This document shows, piece by piece, positions 11,721 through 23,179 of a DNA stretch of 64,000 bases. Below the pieces are notes generated by a model. That model saw only the letters and a list, made by a program, of their open reading frames with translations, had not been told where the DNA came from and did no database searches. Origin of the DNA: Hemileia vastatrix. Taxonomy: Eukaryota; Basidiomycota; Pucciniomycetes; Pucciniales; Zaghouaniaceae. The translations under genes and the position numbers were made by a program. The DNA lies in the NCBI GenBank assembly GCA_030280995.1, contig JASXTE010000004.1, positions 17,437,185 through 17,501,184 on the forward strand. Direction: 5' to 3'. The first letter of the stretch is position 1. Each line of letters opens with the position of its first letter.

Positions 11721-13410
11721 AATCCTGAAATTGATTGGTAACAAGGATTGATCACCCCTCATTCCAAGTATATTTCTGACTCTTCAATGCAGGTCAATAG
11801 GGAGTTAAAAAACCCGTCTGACTAAGTCCTGCTAGAGGACATATCTCTTCCAGAAGATTTGCAACCATTTGATTTTTCTCTAAATGAGAATTTGGCTAAC
11901 CTTTCTAGCTTGGTTACTTAACTTGAAGAGGTTTTAAACAGCCTCAAGGTAAGTGATTCTTGCTCTCTAAATTCAGGTCTACCCTTGAAAGACTCCTTTG
12001 ACAATAAAGAGGAAGACCAAATCAATATTGAAGCCATTAAATCAACTCTACTGGAAGTTTACCATGACTTCCTCAACATATTTTCAGTCCGTAAGGCCAA
12101 CAAGCTACAAACTCATAAACCCTAGGATCATCAAATAGAGTTAGTAGGTCCAGTACCTTTGGCAGGTCCTGTCTACTCCCTATCAAAGGATGAATCTAAA
12201 GTCCTTCAAGACTAAATTTCAGAGAATGTTGCAAAAGCTTTCATTTGAGCCAGTAAATCCCCAACTGGCTCTCCAGTTCTTTTCATGAAGAAAAAAGACG
12301 GAAGCCTTAGGTCATGCATTGATTATTGAAAACTCAACACAGTGACTAAGAAGAACAAATATTCAGGTCCTCCTATTTCTTTACTTCTTACTTTGTTTAG
12401 TGGTGCTAATTTATTCTCTAAAATTGATTCTAGAGGCGCTTACAACCTTATACATATTGCTAAAGGCCATGAACCTTTAATGGCAATGTGCAATAGGTTT
12501 GGTGGTTTTGAATATTTATTTATGCCTTTTGGGTTATGTAAAGTACCCTCAAATTTTCAAAAAAATTTCAATGATATCTTCAATGATGTTGTCAAAAAAC
12601 TTGTTGTCATCTATCTAGATGATATTTTAATCTTTTCAAAGACCCTCAAGGAGCATATTGAACATGTCCAACAGGTTCTCAATTGTCTTTGAGAGCATGG
12701 TCTCTATGCCAAGCACACTAAGTGCAAATTCCACCTAAAGTCTATTGACTTTATAGGTTTTACATTATCCACTGACGGACTTTTCATGGATGATAGAAAA
12801 GTTAAAAAAATATTGGAATGGCCAGAGCCAAAATCTGTTAAATCATTACAAGGGTTTTTAGGTTTTGTGAATTTCTATAGAAGATTTATTAAAGATTACT
12901 CTAAAACTATTACGAATCTCACTTCTCTTCTTAGAAAAGATATTTCCTTTGTTATCACCAATACAGCACAAAAGGAATTCAAAGCATTGAAGTCTGCATT
13001 CACTACAGCTCCAATTATTTGACATTTTGATCCCTCTGCTTCAACAATTGTCAAGACAGATGCTAGTTATTATGCTATTGCAGTGGTTATATCCCAATTA
13101 AATCCTGAAACAAAATTATTTCATCCTTTTGCATTCAAATCATGCAAATTGCTTGAAGCAGAGTTAAATTACAAAATTCATGACAAAGAGTTACTTGCTA
13201 TTATTCATTGTATTATCAAATGGTGTTCTTTTCCTCTCAGCCTTAATAGTTCTTTTCAAATTTAAATGGATCATAATGCTTTAAAATACTTTATGTCTTC
13301 CAAAGTCTTTATGCAACATCAAGCCAGATGGGCTGAGTTCTTATCTGAATTTTCTCTCACTATTAACTATTGCCCTGGAAAAAATTGTGCAGTTCCAGAC
13401 TTATTATAAC
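11721..13410 (+). pseudogene. E2 reverse transcriptase and RNase H
   Basis: Acidic linker to about 12100, then RT blocks: V-L-F-M-K-K-K-D-G-S-L-R near 12280, M-P-F-G-L near 12522, and Y-L-D-D-I-L-I-F-S-K-T near 12612 with both catalytic Asp. The connection block G-F-L-G-F-V-N-F-Y-R-R-F-I is near 12850. RNase H follows with K-T-D-A-S near 13057 and N-Y-K-I-H-D-K-E-L-L-A-I near 13170. Frame stops occur at about 12327, 12690, 13021 and 13265. Order and spacing are those of Ty3/gypsy Pol. Confidence 0.85.
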
Positions 13411-13478
13411 ATCAGGATGACTTTTACTTAGAGCGGGGGGAGGCATTTGCAAACAAGAACCCAGCAAATGTCAAATCA

Positions 13479-14580
13479 ATGTTAAAAACTCAAACAATTC
13501 AAAATCCACTATATAAAATTCAAAAAGCCCAATTGAAAGATGATTATTGTGTGGGGGTAAAAGACAAAATACTCTCAAGGCAAGGGGCCAAAAGATTCAG
13601 TATCAAATCAGGTCTATTAGTCTTTGAAGGTAGAGTAGTCATACCCAATTATAAGGATATAAAATTATGGATTTTCAATAGCAGACATGATTCTACGTTA
13701 GCTGGTCATTTTGGGATTGATAAAACCTACCATTTAATATCAAGGGATTTCTTATGGCCAGGAATGACTAGAGAAATCAAGGCCTATATTAAAGCCTGTT
13801 ATGAATGTAATAGGAACAAGGTACCTCATTATAGGAAGTATGGGTTATTTTAACCACTTCCAATTCACACTAAACCTTGGGAGTAAATTTCAATGGATTT
13901 CATTTCTCAATTACCTCCATCAGATAATTTTGATAGTATACTAGTTATAGTTGATAGATTTTCAAAAATTTCTATTTTTATTAAAACTGTTACTACTGCA
14001 ACAGCAGAGAATTTAGCAAAATTATTTCTATATATTGTATTATCTAATCATGGATTACCCAATGATATTATTTCAGATAGAGGTTCTTTGTTTGTTTCTA
14101 CTTTCTGGACTCAATTATGTTGAAAATTAAATATTACAAGGAATCTTTCTACTGCTTATCATCCAGAAACCAATAGACAAACCGAAAGAGTCAACTAAAT
14201 CCTCTAACAATATCTTTGAATGTATGTTAATTATCAGCAAGAAAATTGGACCATCTTGTTACCATTGGCTGAATTTGCTTATAAAAACTTGACACATTCT
14301 TTGACAAAACAATCTCCCTTCAAAACTATCTATGGACAACATCCTTGATTCAATCTGATTCATATAGGAATAAACCATCCTGCGGAGCATTATCTTTGAA
14401 AAATTTCACAACTTCAAGGTTAACTTCAATCTAACCTGGAAGCGGCAAATTTCAGGTATAAGGAACAGGCCAATAAACATTGACAATCTTCTCCACTTTC
14501 TAAACCAGGTGATAAAGTATGGCTGGACACACTAAATATTCAAACAACTTGAACATCTAGGAAAAATATCTGAGAAACGC
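13479..14580 (+). pseudogene. E2 integrase
   Basis: The zinc-binding HHCC motif is complete (H-D-S-T-L-A-G-H, then C-Y-E-C-N; about 13686-13812). The core follows: M-D-F-I near 13893, D-I-I-S-D-R-G near 14070, and H-P-E-T-N-R-Q-T-E-R near 14160, so all three catalytic acids are present. Stops occur at 13850, 14121 and several later points. Downstream, the W-T-I-L-L-P-L-A-E-F-A-Y block marks the C-terminal half. Confidence 0.8.
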
Positions 14581-14589
14581 TTGGGTCCA

Positions 14590-14915
14590 TTTGAAATTGA
14601 TGCTAAAATTTCTAAAAATGCATTTTCACTCAAGCTACCTCCAAAGTGGAAATCAATTCATGTTGTTTTTCACATATCTCTCTTGGAACTTGCTTGAGAA
14701 ATATACCTGGGTAAGACAATCCTCCTCCAGAACCAGTAAAAGTAGAAGATCATCTAGAGTGGGAAGTAAGCCAGATTCATAAATCAAGAAGGCACAAGGG
14801 GAAACTTCAATATCTTGTGGAATGGGAAGGCTACCTCAATGACACTAATAAAACATCCTGGGAATCAGCTATTAACATTTCTAATGCTCTTGAACTTATC
14901 AAATCTTTTCATTAA
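14590..14915 (+). pseudogene. E2 integrase tail with chromodomain
   Basis: After the GPFEIDAKIS-type segment, the frame at 14748-14915 reads as a chromodomain: L-E-W-E-V-S-Q-I, then Q-Y-L-V-E-W-E-G-Y, then W-E-S-A-I-N-I and a terminal helix before TAA at 14913-14915. The aromatic positions (Y, W, W/Y) of the methyl-lysine cage are recognisable. In chromoviruses this domain directs insertion toward heterochromatin. E2 is therefore a chromovirus. Confidence 0.8.
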
Positions 14916-15148
14916 AAATATCCTTCACAGCCTAAACCTTAAAATTTCTTTTGCTTTTTCTTTCTTTCTTTCTCTGTTCTTTTTTCTTCTCCTTCTCCTT
15001 TTCTTTTCCTAAAACTCAAATATTAAAGCCTTAACATTTCTTTCAAATTTAAAACTTAAATTTCATAATCATTTAAATCTTAAACTCCTTTATCTATTTT
15101 TTCAGTTTTTTCCATATATCTCTTTAAACTAAATTTAAAACTTTAAAT
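14916..15148. other. Pol-to-array spacer, T/C-rich
   Basis: No gene. Mostly pyrimidine-rich runs on the plus strand (TTTCTTTCTTTCTCTG and CTTCTCCTTCTCC around 14955-15005), then AT-rich sequence that runs into the AAAAAT array. Confidence 0.6.
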
Positions 15149-16114
15149 AAAAATAAAAATAAAAATAAAAATAAAAATAAAAATAAAAATAAAAATAAAA
15201 ATAAAAATAAAAATAAAAATAAAAATAAAAATAAAAATAAAAATAAAAATAAAAATAAAAATAAAAATAAAAATAAAAATAAAAATAAAAATAAAAATAA
15301 AAATAAAAATAAAAATAAAAATAAAAATAAAAATAAAAATAAAAATAAAAATAAAAATAAAAATAAAAATAAAAATAAAAATAAAAATAAAAATAAAAAT
15401 AAAAATAAAAATAAAAATAAAAATAAAAATAAAAATAAAAATAAAAATAAAAATAAAAATAAAAATAAAAATAAAAATAAAAATAAAAATAAAAATAAAA
15501 ATAAAAATAAAAATAAAAATAAAAATAAAAATAAAAATAAAAATAAAAATAAAAATAAAAATAAAAATAAAAATAAAAATAAAAATAAAAATAAAAATAA
15601 AAATAAAAATAAAAATAAAAATAAAAATAAAAATAAAAATAAAAATAAAAATAAAAATAAAAATAAAAATAAAAATAAAAATAAAAATAAAAATAAAAAT
15701 AAAAATAAAAATAAAAATAAAAATAAAAATAAAAATAAAAATAAAAATAAAAATAAAAATAAAAATAAAAATAAAAATAAAAATAAAAATAAAAATAAAA
15801 ATAAAAATAAAAATAAAAATAAAAATAAAAATAAAAATAAAAATAAAAATAAAAATAAAAATAAAAATAAAAATAATAATAAAAATAAAAATAAAAATAA
15901 AAATAAAAATAAAAATAAAAATAAAAATAAAAATAAAAATAAAAATAAAAATAAAAATAAAAATAAAAATAAAAATAAAAATAAAAATAAAAATAAAAAT
16001 AAAAATAAAAATAAAAATAAAAATAAAAATAAAAATAAAAATAAAAATAAAAATAAAAATAAAAATAAAAATAAAAATAAAAATAAAAATAAAAATAAAA
16101 ATAAAAATAAAAAT
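15149..16114. repeat. (AAAAAT)161 microsatellite, 966 bp
   Basis: An uninterrupted array of the hexamer AAAAAT in one phase from 15149 to 16114 (966 bp, 161 units). The only variant I see is one unit AATAAT near 15873-15878. It grades on both sides into degenerate relatives (AAATTTAAAAC on the left; AAATTAAAATTAAAA and AAATAAAAT on the right up to about 16230). It lies inside E2 between pol and the antisense gene. The purity suggests recent expansion or an assembly effect. Confidence 0.95.
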
Positions 16115-16683
16115 AAATTAAAATTAAAATTAAAATTAAATTAAAGTCAAAATTAAAATAAATTAAAGTTAAAATAAAAATATAATATAATAAAATAACA
16201 TCAAATAAGATAAAATAAAATAAAATGACAAACTAATTACAATGCATATAAAAAAAATCTATTCTTCCTTCTAAAAATTATTTCTTCATATTACAATTAT
16301 TATATTATTCCACTAATTTTTATTTTTATTTTTATTTTAACATCAAATTCTTTTCCATTTCCATTTCTTTTCTGTTTCCTAAAAACTCAAAAAATCAAGA
16401 CAACTTTCTCCAACAATCAACCTCAAATCAAATTTCTCTTAAGTTCTTAAATTTTCCTTTTTTCTTTTCTCAAAATTTTCTTTTTTAAATAAATTCTCTT
16501 TTTTCTTTATTTTCTTCTTTTTACATAATAAATCAAACAAAAACAAAATAAAATAATATTCAAGATAAAACTATATAAAAAAATAAAAATTTTCTTTTCT
16601 ACTTTAAATATTTTTTTCTAAACTATTTTTTCTTCTATTTTACTTCAAATCAAATCCTTCATCTTTTCCATCACTTGCCAAAT

Positions 16684-17622
16684 TCACTTCAAACTCTTTT
16701 CAAATACCTTATCACCTTCAGAAAAAACTACCTCCCTAATATCCAACAATTCCTTGGCTATATCATACAAAGCCAAATCCACAATTTTCCCAAGCTCTTT
16801 ACATAAATCCTTGACAAATGACCTTTGACAGGTTTGAAAGGGTTTCTTGGACCATAATTTATCAAAGACTTTGACCGCTAAGTTGGTGTCCTCAGTGTTT
16901 GACAGACCATTCTCAATCAGCTGTGCAACCTCAGTGGGAACCTCAAAGATTGGCCCACTGGTCAATACTACAGGTACCTCTTCCATAATCTCCAAACTCT
17001 AAGAAAAATAAAGAAAAAAAAATTAGTTACTATTGAATTAATTAAATTCAAGTTAAATCACTTACCCCAAACTCAAGATCAACTTTGATGAATAATGGTT
17101 TCTTCTCTACCACCTCTACTTTATCTTCATCATCATTTTTGATGATCAGTTGTTGCTTTTTCAACGTGGTGGCTTCATTCTTTAATTTCTCTGAAGCATC
17201 TTTGACACCCTTGTCTACTTCTTCATTCACCATCCTTTGCTTCCCTGAATCTACATCCATAGCCCAACAGGATATCTCCAATCTCTCCTCCGGACTCAAT
17301 CCCTCCAATTCATCCACTTTCAAATCACTAGTGGTGAGCACATCCCAGATAACTTTGACAATGGCCTTTTTGTTGGCAATTGACCAAAATTTGGTAGCTG
17401 TAAAGGGCTTGGCATTATTGTTGAGAGCCAGTGCGTTACATGCCACTCAACACCATCAACAAAACTCGCACTTCTTGTGCGGACCTCAAGATGCAATACT
17501 CTCCATGCAAAATTAATCCATGGCCACACAGGCTGTGCATAAAGTTTTGAATTTCCAAGTGGGGATCCCTGATCAGCTTGAGGGTGAGGAGAAGTAGGGG
17601 TAGGATTGGTGTGTTCAGGCAT
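16684..17622 (-). pseudogene. Antisense spliced gene inside E2, function unknown
   Basis: I do not recognise the family. On the minus strand a start ATG at 17622 (MPEHTNPTP...) opens a Pro-rich N-terminus followed by a W-rich block (Q-P-V-W-P-W-I-N-F-A-W). A one-base frame break near 17436-17446 leads into a hydrophilic, Lys/Glu-rich frame. A phase-0 intron of 67 nt (17065-16999, GTAAGT..TTCTTAG) joins it to a final exon ending at 16684. Apart from that break it reads continuously for about 290 residues. It lies about 100 bp inside the 3' LTR and points back toward pol. No signal peptide or membrane segment is seen. Confidence 0.6.
16999..17065 (-). other. Intron of the antisense gene
   Basis: The minus-strand donor GTAAGT is at 17065 and the acceptor TTCTTAG ends at 16999, after a T-rich tract. 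Both sides are in phase 0: the upstream frame ends ..LEFG and the downstream frame resumes SLEIMEEV.., so removal keeps one long open frame. The 67-nt size fits the other introns inferred in this window. Confidence 0.7.
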
Positions 17623-17723
17623 TGGAAATTAAAATTAGAAAAAAGTAGGGGAGATAATGGTAAAAGGTTTTGTAATAAAGTATTCCCACACTCAACAGAG
17701 CTCATGTTTTATACACAGGCATC

Positions 17724-18511
17724 TGTCACTAGTTATGTGACACTTGAAGCAAAAGTACCTCAACTACCTTACTATTCAAGCTCTAACTCCACTAGCAACG
17801 CATGAAAAGAAACCTTGGGGAAACTAAATTCTATTGTGTTCTCAAATTAGTCGCGCTATTCAAAATTTAAAGTATACTAAAAGTAAAGACACTTATACCT
17901 TTCAACCATTAGCAATTTATGCGCGATATAGCTCTAATATCAAGGCAATATTTAAACAGGGGGTCGTTGTGGATCTGAGGGTAAATTAAAAAGTCTGTGA
18001 AGTAATAGCAGGGAAGAAGGGATATAAGGTTAGATGATTGATGGTAAATCTGGTGGATTAAATGGGTCTGTGGGTATATGGTTTCTGGGTGATTAATGGG
18101 TCAGTGCAAGAAGGGATAGGATATTTAAAGGGGGTTACTTTGGTTTGACATTCCCTAGAATTAAATTATAAAATATATTTGTGATAGTAGTCAAACTCTT
18201 ATTAGGCTATTGTTATATATTTCCTTTTATTTCTTAATAATAAATTTCATTAAATCCTAAAATACAAAAATCTTTCCTTTTATTATTAAGTTTCAACCCT
18301 TTGTGAGATTTACCACAATAGTTAGTGTCCTTTACATATACATTAATTATTCCTCCAAAAGTATCTCAAACTATTGTCAGTTACCTAGATCCCTTTCCAA
18401 ATCACTTTCTCAAAGTAGTTCTCTGTACTTCAAAGTTGTAATTTCCCTCTTCCTGTTATCTCACTTACTTTGAGATCACCCTCAACCCTGTGTGTAGGTT
18501 GTCTGGTGACC
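17724..18511 (+). repeat. E2 3' LTR
   Basis: It starts TGTCACTAGTTATGTGACAC, matching the solo LTR start at 51575. It ends GTGACC, where the solo LTR ends GTGACA, so the last base is mutated. It is colinear with 9283-10074, with many scattered substitutions, so the insertion is not recent. Confidence 0.85.
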
Positions 18512-18839
18512 CTTCATTCACAATCAAAGGAAGAAGAATTTTTAGAAATTGAGATGGATTGGTTAGATTTAGAGAGGGATAAGTTTATAATTTAAAAAGA
18601 GGAAAATTAAAAATTTAAGCTCTAAACTGTTAATCATTTTTTTTGAAATAAACTACTGATATCCAATAATCTAGAACCTACTCCATCTATCATACTTTCA
18701 ATCTATATATCAATTATTTTATGAAATTTTCTTTTGTCTTTGATTAATCACTTTCATACATTTGTTCTCAAATACTCTCTACATTGTCAGTTTCTTTTCT
18801 GGGTGCATATTTCCAAATTTTTTCTATGTTAAAATAGAT
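18512..18839. other. AT-rich spacer
   Basis: No gene or repeat recognised between the E2 3' LTR and the H2 transposon copy. Confidence 0.5.
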
Positions 18840-19106
18840 TTATGTCCAAAAATTATTCTGACAAAAAAATGGCAATTCACTCCCCTGTGTTTTATTGAAG
18901 TAGGGTCATATATTTCCAAATTTAAGTTCTTTTCATAAATTAACATGTAGAAAAATCATATAAGATATATAGCAAACCTAAATTAATGACAATTCAAGTA
19001 AAAATATGAGTGGAAATTGTCTGTGAAAAAAATTCAATGAAATTAAAAACAAGTGTATACATGAGCCTCATGAGAAAAATAAATGTCCCAATGATTGCCA
19101 TTTTAG

Positions 19107-20280
19107 AAAATCATATAGTGGTAGATATTGGTCTTGAATTAGGGATTTGGAGAAAAATTTGAGAGAAAGCCCCCTGTCCCTTTGTAAAATAATAGGTGAG
19201 ATTAATTTGCTACAGCAAATTGAATACTGCTACAATACCCACTTTAGCACACTTCTTGACTACTTAAAAATTCCAGAAAGTAGCCAATAGCAGACCGCTG
19301 AGAACCAATAAACCTGAAGTTCAAAAAATTCATCACCAGAAACTAACACACAGTGTACTTGCACAGAAAACAGCAATAATACTTTATGCAGGTTGCAAAG
19401 CTAAACCAGAGAAAAAAGTTACAAGAGTTGAGTTAAATGAAGAAGTAACCTTTCAAAAAAACACGGCCTGTTTCTGCCAAAAAAAAGTGAAAACTGAGTG
19501 AGAAACGGTGATACAATTTCCAGATGGTTGTATGATCAATACAGTTGTTCCAAACTTTCTTATTCAGTATGTACAGACAGACCCATAATAAAATCTAAGC
19601 CGCACCTAAAAAATTGACTCTTCTTCCACCAAAATTGCATAAATAGCTCTTAATTCACTCTTCAGCCTGCTACAGTTGAGGAAGGCAACCACTCCTGAAA
19701 CAAAATACACCCAAAAAACCACTAAAGAACCACAGCAGACCAAAAACCCCATAAAACACAAACTTAAGCTAAAAGGTAATCAGGACATAAAATAGAGAGA
19801 AAATTTAACTATATCAAATAATACTAAGAACTTAACCATAATATATAAGTTAAGCTCAAAAAACACAAAATTCAAAAATCAACATTTATAGTGAAAATTG
19901 AAAAATGACCAAAAGAGCCCTTGAAACTTAGAATATAAAAAATATCATCAGGAAATTAAATTTAAAGAAAATCCAGGGATATCAAGTGGCATTAGACACA
20001 TCCCAGGGGTCCAAATATCCATTCCATTAAATCTTAAAATCCTGAAAAATAAGGGGAAATGCCAACTTTGAAGACATAAATTACTCCCATAATACTATAA
20101 AAACTCCTTATAGCCTTTGGAACATAAAGCTTTGATATAATAAAGTGATATCTAATGGTAGGATTCCCTTCCCAAACATAAAAAAGCACAAAAATTCTTA
20201 AAACAGCCTAAAACATGACAGCCAAAGCCATCCACATCTAGAACACCACACCATCATACAACACACAGCCTCACTACACA
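19107..20280 (-). repeat. E1-family LTR (probably solo) inside H2
   Basis: It is colinear with the E1 LTR from AGAAAATCATATAG through at least 20035. Neither a primer-binding site nor gag sequence lies next to its left edge, where H2 sequence starts directly, so a solo LTR is likeliest. The right boundary is uncertain because the MITE at 20281 adjoins it and homology to E1 fades after about 20040. Confidence 0.6.
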
Positions 20281-20490
20281 ATATAGGGGGTGGACTTGCT
20301 AGCAAGTCCCCAACCTGAACTCAGATAGAACTCAGACTGAACTCTACTTGAACACCCACCTAAAAATGTTCTGTTGAATGGTGTTTATCCCTCATTTTAT
20401 GGCTCCTTTGTCAATAGCTTAATGTGTGTTCAATATATGGTGAATTTGAGTCCAAGGTTGCGGACTTGCTAATAAGTCTGCCCCCCATAT
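20281..20490. mobile_element. 210-bp MITE with palindromic terminal inverted repeats
   Basis: The ends are inverted copies of about 42 bp: ATATAGGGGGTGGACTTGCT at the left, and ATATGGGGGGCAGACTTATT when the right end is reverse-complemented, both continuing into AGCAAGTCC.CAACCT..ACTC. Each arm carries an inner palindrome; the left one, GGACTTGCTAGCAAGTCC (20292-20309), is perfect over 18 bp. The interior is non-coding. The flanks ATATA / ATATT could be part of the inverted repeat or a target duplication. Confidence 0.7.
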
Positions 20491-20619
20491 TGGGCGGTGC
20501 CTGATGTCTCATTATTTTAAGTAAGTAGAGTATCATTTATGACTTGTTAAATTCTAACTCATTTAATAAAAATTAAACTTGACAACCTATATAAGACCCC
20601 ATACTTTTGTTGTCTAACT

Positions 20620-20690
20620 ATTCCTTTATTTTTTAAATTAACTTTGTTTCTTACCTTATGGATCCAGTTGACCAACTCTAGATTTTCAGT
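20620..20690 (-). pseudogene. H2 TET-like gene remnant (start fused to end)
   Basis: After a homologous 5' segment, an ATG opens M-T-E-N-L-E and runs directly into L-V-N-W-I-H-K followed by a GTAAG donor. In H1 the same start (M-S-E-N-L-E) and the same last segment (E-L-V-N-R-I-D-K, then GTAAG) are separated by about 1.1 kb encoding the catalytic domain. H2 has thus lost the whole dioxygenase core but kept the start, the frame and the last donor site. Short AG/GAG microhomology is present at the junction. Confidence 0.65.
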
Positions 20691-21689
20691 CATTTTTATC
20701 TAAAAAATGAAAATAAAATCAATCTAAATGAAAAAAATAAAATTGGATAAAACATACCTGAAATAGTTCAAGAAGTCCCCAAAAAAGTTAAAAAAAGTTT
20801 CCAAAAACCTCCAAAAAAAGCAGTCAGAAATCTTAATAAAAAAGTCCCCAAAATATCCCAGAAATGTGCCAATAGGTTCCAAAAAAAAGTGACACAAAAG
20901 TTCTTAGAAAAGTGGCAGAAATTTTAAAAAAAAATTCCCAGAAAACTCCAGATAAGTGGAAAAAAATCACCTGAAAATATTGTATAAATTCTTTTATAAC
21001 ATTTCTAAATTATTTCCAAATGTTTCAGAATTATTCTGAATAGTTTTTGTGAAGAATGAACCCAAAATAGCCAATAAAAATACTTAGAAATCACTTAGAA
21101 ATTCTTGGAAAACATTTCGGAATTGTTTTAGGAGAAAAAAAGACTAAACATTGCCCAAAAGAACTTAGAAACTAGTGTAATGTTTTTGAAAAATGTTTAC
21201 AAATGGTTGCCAAGTGATTCTGAAGCAGTGTAGAAAAAAAAGGCCACAAAAACAGAAAAACCCCTGAAAATGACCTAAAAACACCAAAATTCAATAAATC
21301 AAGAATAAAAAAGAAAGAACCAAGAAAAAGGGTGTAAAGGGAAAATGAAAAAATCAATAAGTTATTTAAACAAAAAAGAAAAAAAGAAAAGAACAATTGA
21401 AAGTGACAAAAAAAGACATTTCAATCAGTAATTTAAGTACAAAAAATCAGAGAGTGACTTACCTTGAGAGCTATATTGTGAGAAGTATCAGAATAACAAT
21501 GAGTTATGGAAGTAAGAGATTAAGAGAAGATGAGATATCTTAGTGAGACTGAATCTTATAAATTTTATGTGATCGCAAATGTTATGAGATTTTAAGTCTG
21601 GAAGCTGAATCAAAATGAATGAAACTGGGAACCTGGGGAATATCATTGTGCAAAATTTTAAATTAGTTAATATTAGGATTTGGTTAGGA

Positions 21690-22640
21690 GGTGGGGAGGA
21701 GGAGCACTATAGGCGCTATGCATTTTAAAGAGGCGGATGAGTGGATATTGCATAAGGGGTTATATGGGGCAAGAAATGTGGAGAGCTCCTCATCAGAAAA
21801 CTTATCTAGTAGTCCAGTTACTCTACAGTCTCACTGTCAATTGGCATATTCAGTCCCATCTTTCCTCACTTTTGGCAGTCCCAATATAGTTAGTCTTAGT
21901 TAGTCTCACTGCTTTATCCAGAATAGTCATTCCCATCTTAGACTAGTGTTAGGGCTATTGGTAGTCCGCCTTCTTAGGTCTTAGCATTTTGTCCAATCTT
22001 AATTGGTGCACTACTAAAGAACAATGTACCCCTCAGATAAACCTGATGCAGAAAACCTTGCTGAAATGAAAGAAGAAATGGCATGCTTGCAAGAGCAAAA
22101 TACCAGACTCATGGAATTTCTAGCAGAGGAAATGCCCTCATACCATGGCCCCATGGAAGCAGAACTAGACGCCGCTGAATCTGAGGCACAGGCATGGCCC
22201 ATGGCACCAGAGCCGCTTGTTAAAGGCCCAAAGATTACCGTCCCAAAAATTTTTGATGGAAAGAAAGGTCCCCAGGCAGATCAGTAGGTATTTCAGGTAT
22301 ATTTTTATATCCTTCTCAACCGCCATCAGTTCCCAGATGAGCAATCAAAAATTGTATTCACAAGCTTGTACCTCACAGATAAGGTGGCGTGATGGGAAAG
22401 ACCATATAAAAAGGAGCTCTTTGGAAATGGTGAGTTGGCAACAGATTTCCATCAGTTCATGGCAGCAATGGAATTAGCATTTGGTGACCCAATGTGGCCA
22501 CAACCTCAGAGAATTCTATCCATCAGTTGTGCCAGAAACACTCTTGTGCTGAGTATGTGTCCAATTCTGGGGCCACACCAGCTATGTTACAAAATGGGGA
22601 GAAGGATTACTCACATTTCACTTTAGAAATGGGCTCTCAC
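21690..22640 (+). pseudogene. E3: leader and gag remnant of another gypsy-type element
   Basis: An ATG at 22024 opens a frame with a coiled-coil start (L-A-E-M-K-E-E-M-A-C-L-Q-E-Q-N heptads), then K-I-T-V-P-K-I-F-D-G, a common Ty3/gypsy gag entry block, ending in TAG at 22285. Beyond that, the reading continues as gag (W-E-K-P-Y-K-K-E-L-F, F-M-A-A-M-E-L-A-F-G-D-P) to about 22640 with frame changes. 21690-22023 may be LTR or leader, but no second copy exists in the window. No pol follows, so the element is truncated. Confidence 0.6.
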
Positions 22641-22649
22641 AAAAAATCA

Positions 22650-23179
22650 GGAAAGCCTTAATCAGTCAATCTCACAGGGTAAAATATAAGACAACTTGTA
22701 GGAAAGTTGATTTTTGTCTATCAGACTACCCCAAGAGTAACCTAAGTGGTAACTCCAGTGGCCCTATTTTTTGGAAGAATGGTTGCCTCATGAATCAAGG
22801 ATCAAAATTTTTATCATATGTGCATCAATTTTTGATGAAAAAAATAGCAGGAGTTGGTATAAGTTAAGAATTTTCCAGTAAAAAAATATATGAATATCAA
22901 ATCTCTTTAAAAAAAGAAATATTTATCTTATTTTCTATTTTATATATTTTTGGAAAAATTTCCCAAATTTTTTCACTTGTTTCAAATTTTTTATTCATTT
23001 TTTAAAATTTAGTAAGCTTTTTTTTAAATTTCTGCTGATTATTAAAATTATTTCATAATTTTCTATTGATATTCAGAATTTTTAGAATCTTTAGGATTGT
23101 TAGATTTTTTTTAGATTTTTTTTGGCCTTTAAATAAGTTTTATGAATTTTTTGGAATTTAATAGCACTTCATTTAATTT
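22650..23179. other. AT-rich low-complexity stretch
   Basis: No gene seen. T-rich runs separated by GAA increase toward 23180 and grade into the foldback arm. Confidence 0.5.

Larger units (their letters stand above)
9283..18511 (+). mobile_element. E2: decayed chromodomain Ty3/gypsy element with antisense gene
   Basis: Two LTRs of about 790 bp (9283-10074 and 17724-18511) flank gag, protease, RT, RNase H, integrase and a chromodomain on the plus strand, then a giant hexanucleotide array and a minus-strand spliced gene. A third LTR of the family is the solo LTR at 51575-52371, whose TGTCAC..GTGACA ends define the boundaries. The coding part has many stops, mostly TGA/TAA/TAG explainable by C-to-T changes. 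No matching target-site duplication is seen (GCTAA left, CTTCA right), so one end may be rearranged. Confidence 0.85.
18840..21680 (-). mobile_element. H2: inverted, deleted copy of the TET-bearing transposon
   Basis: Reverse-complement reading matches H1 25480-28200 in order. 21680-21400 matches the upstream exon and donor (CAAGGTAAGTCA), 21300-20770 matches the G/T-rich intron, 20690-20665 the TET start codon region, 20640-20520 the gene's 3' end and intron, and 19095-18840 the downstream non-coding part. Between 20520 and 19107 it is interrupted by an E1-family LTR and a MITE. The transposase and Myb parts of H1 are absent and no terminal inverted repeat is seen, so it is truncated at both ends. 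Confidence 0.75.

Noticed and set aside
15149..16114. Telomere-type or CRISPR-type array.
   Set aside because: The hexamer has no G-run as telomeric repeats do, the array is internal to a retrotransposon, and there are no spacers.
9278..18516. Target-site duplication of E2.
   Set aside because: GCTAA before the 5' LTR and CTTCA after the 3' LTR do not match, so I do not claim one.
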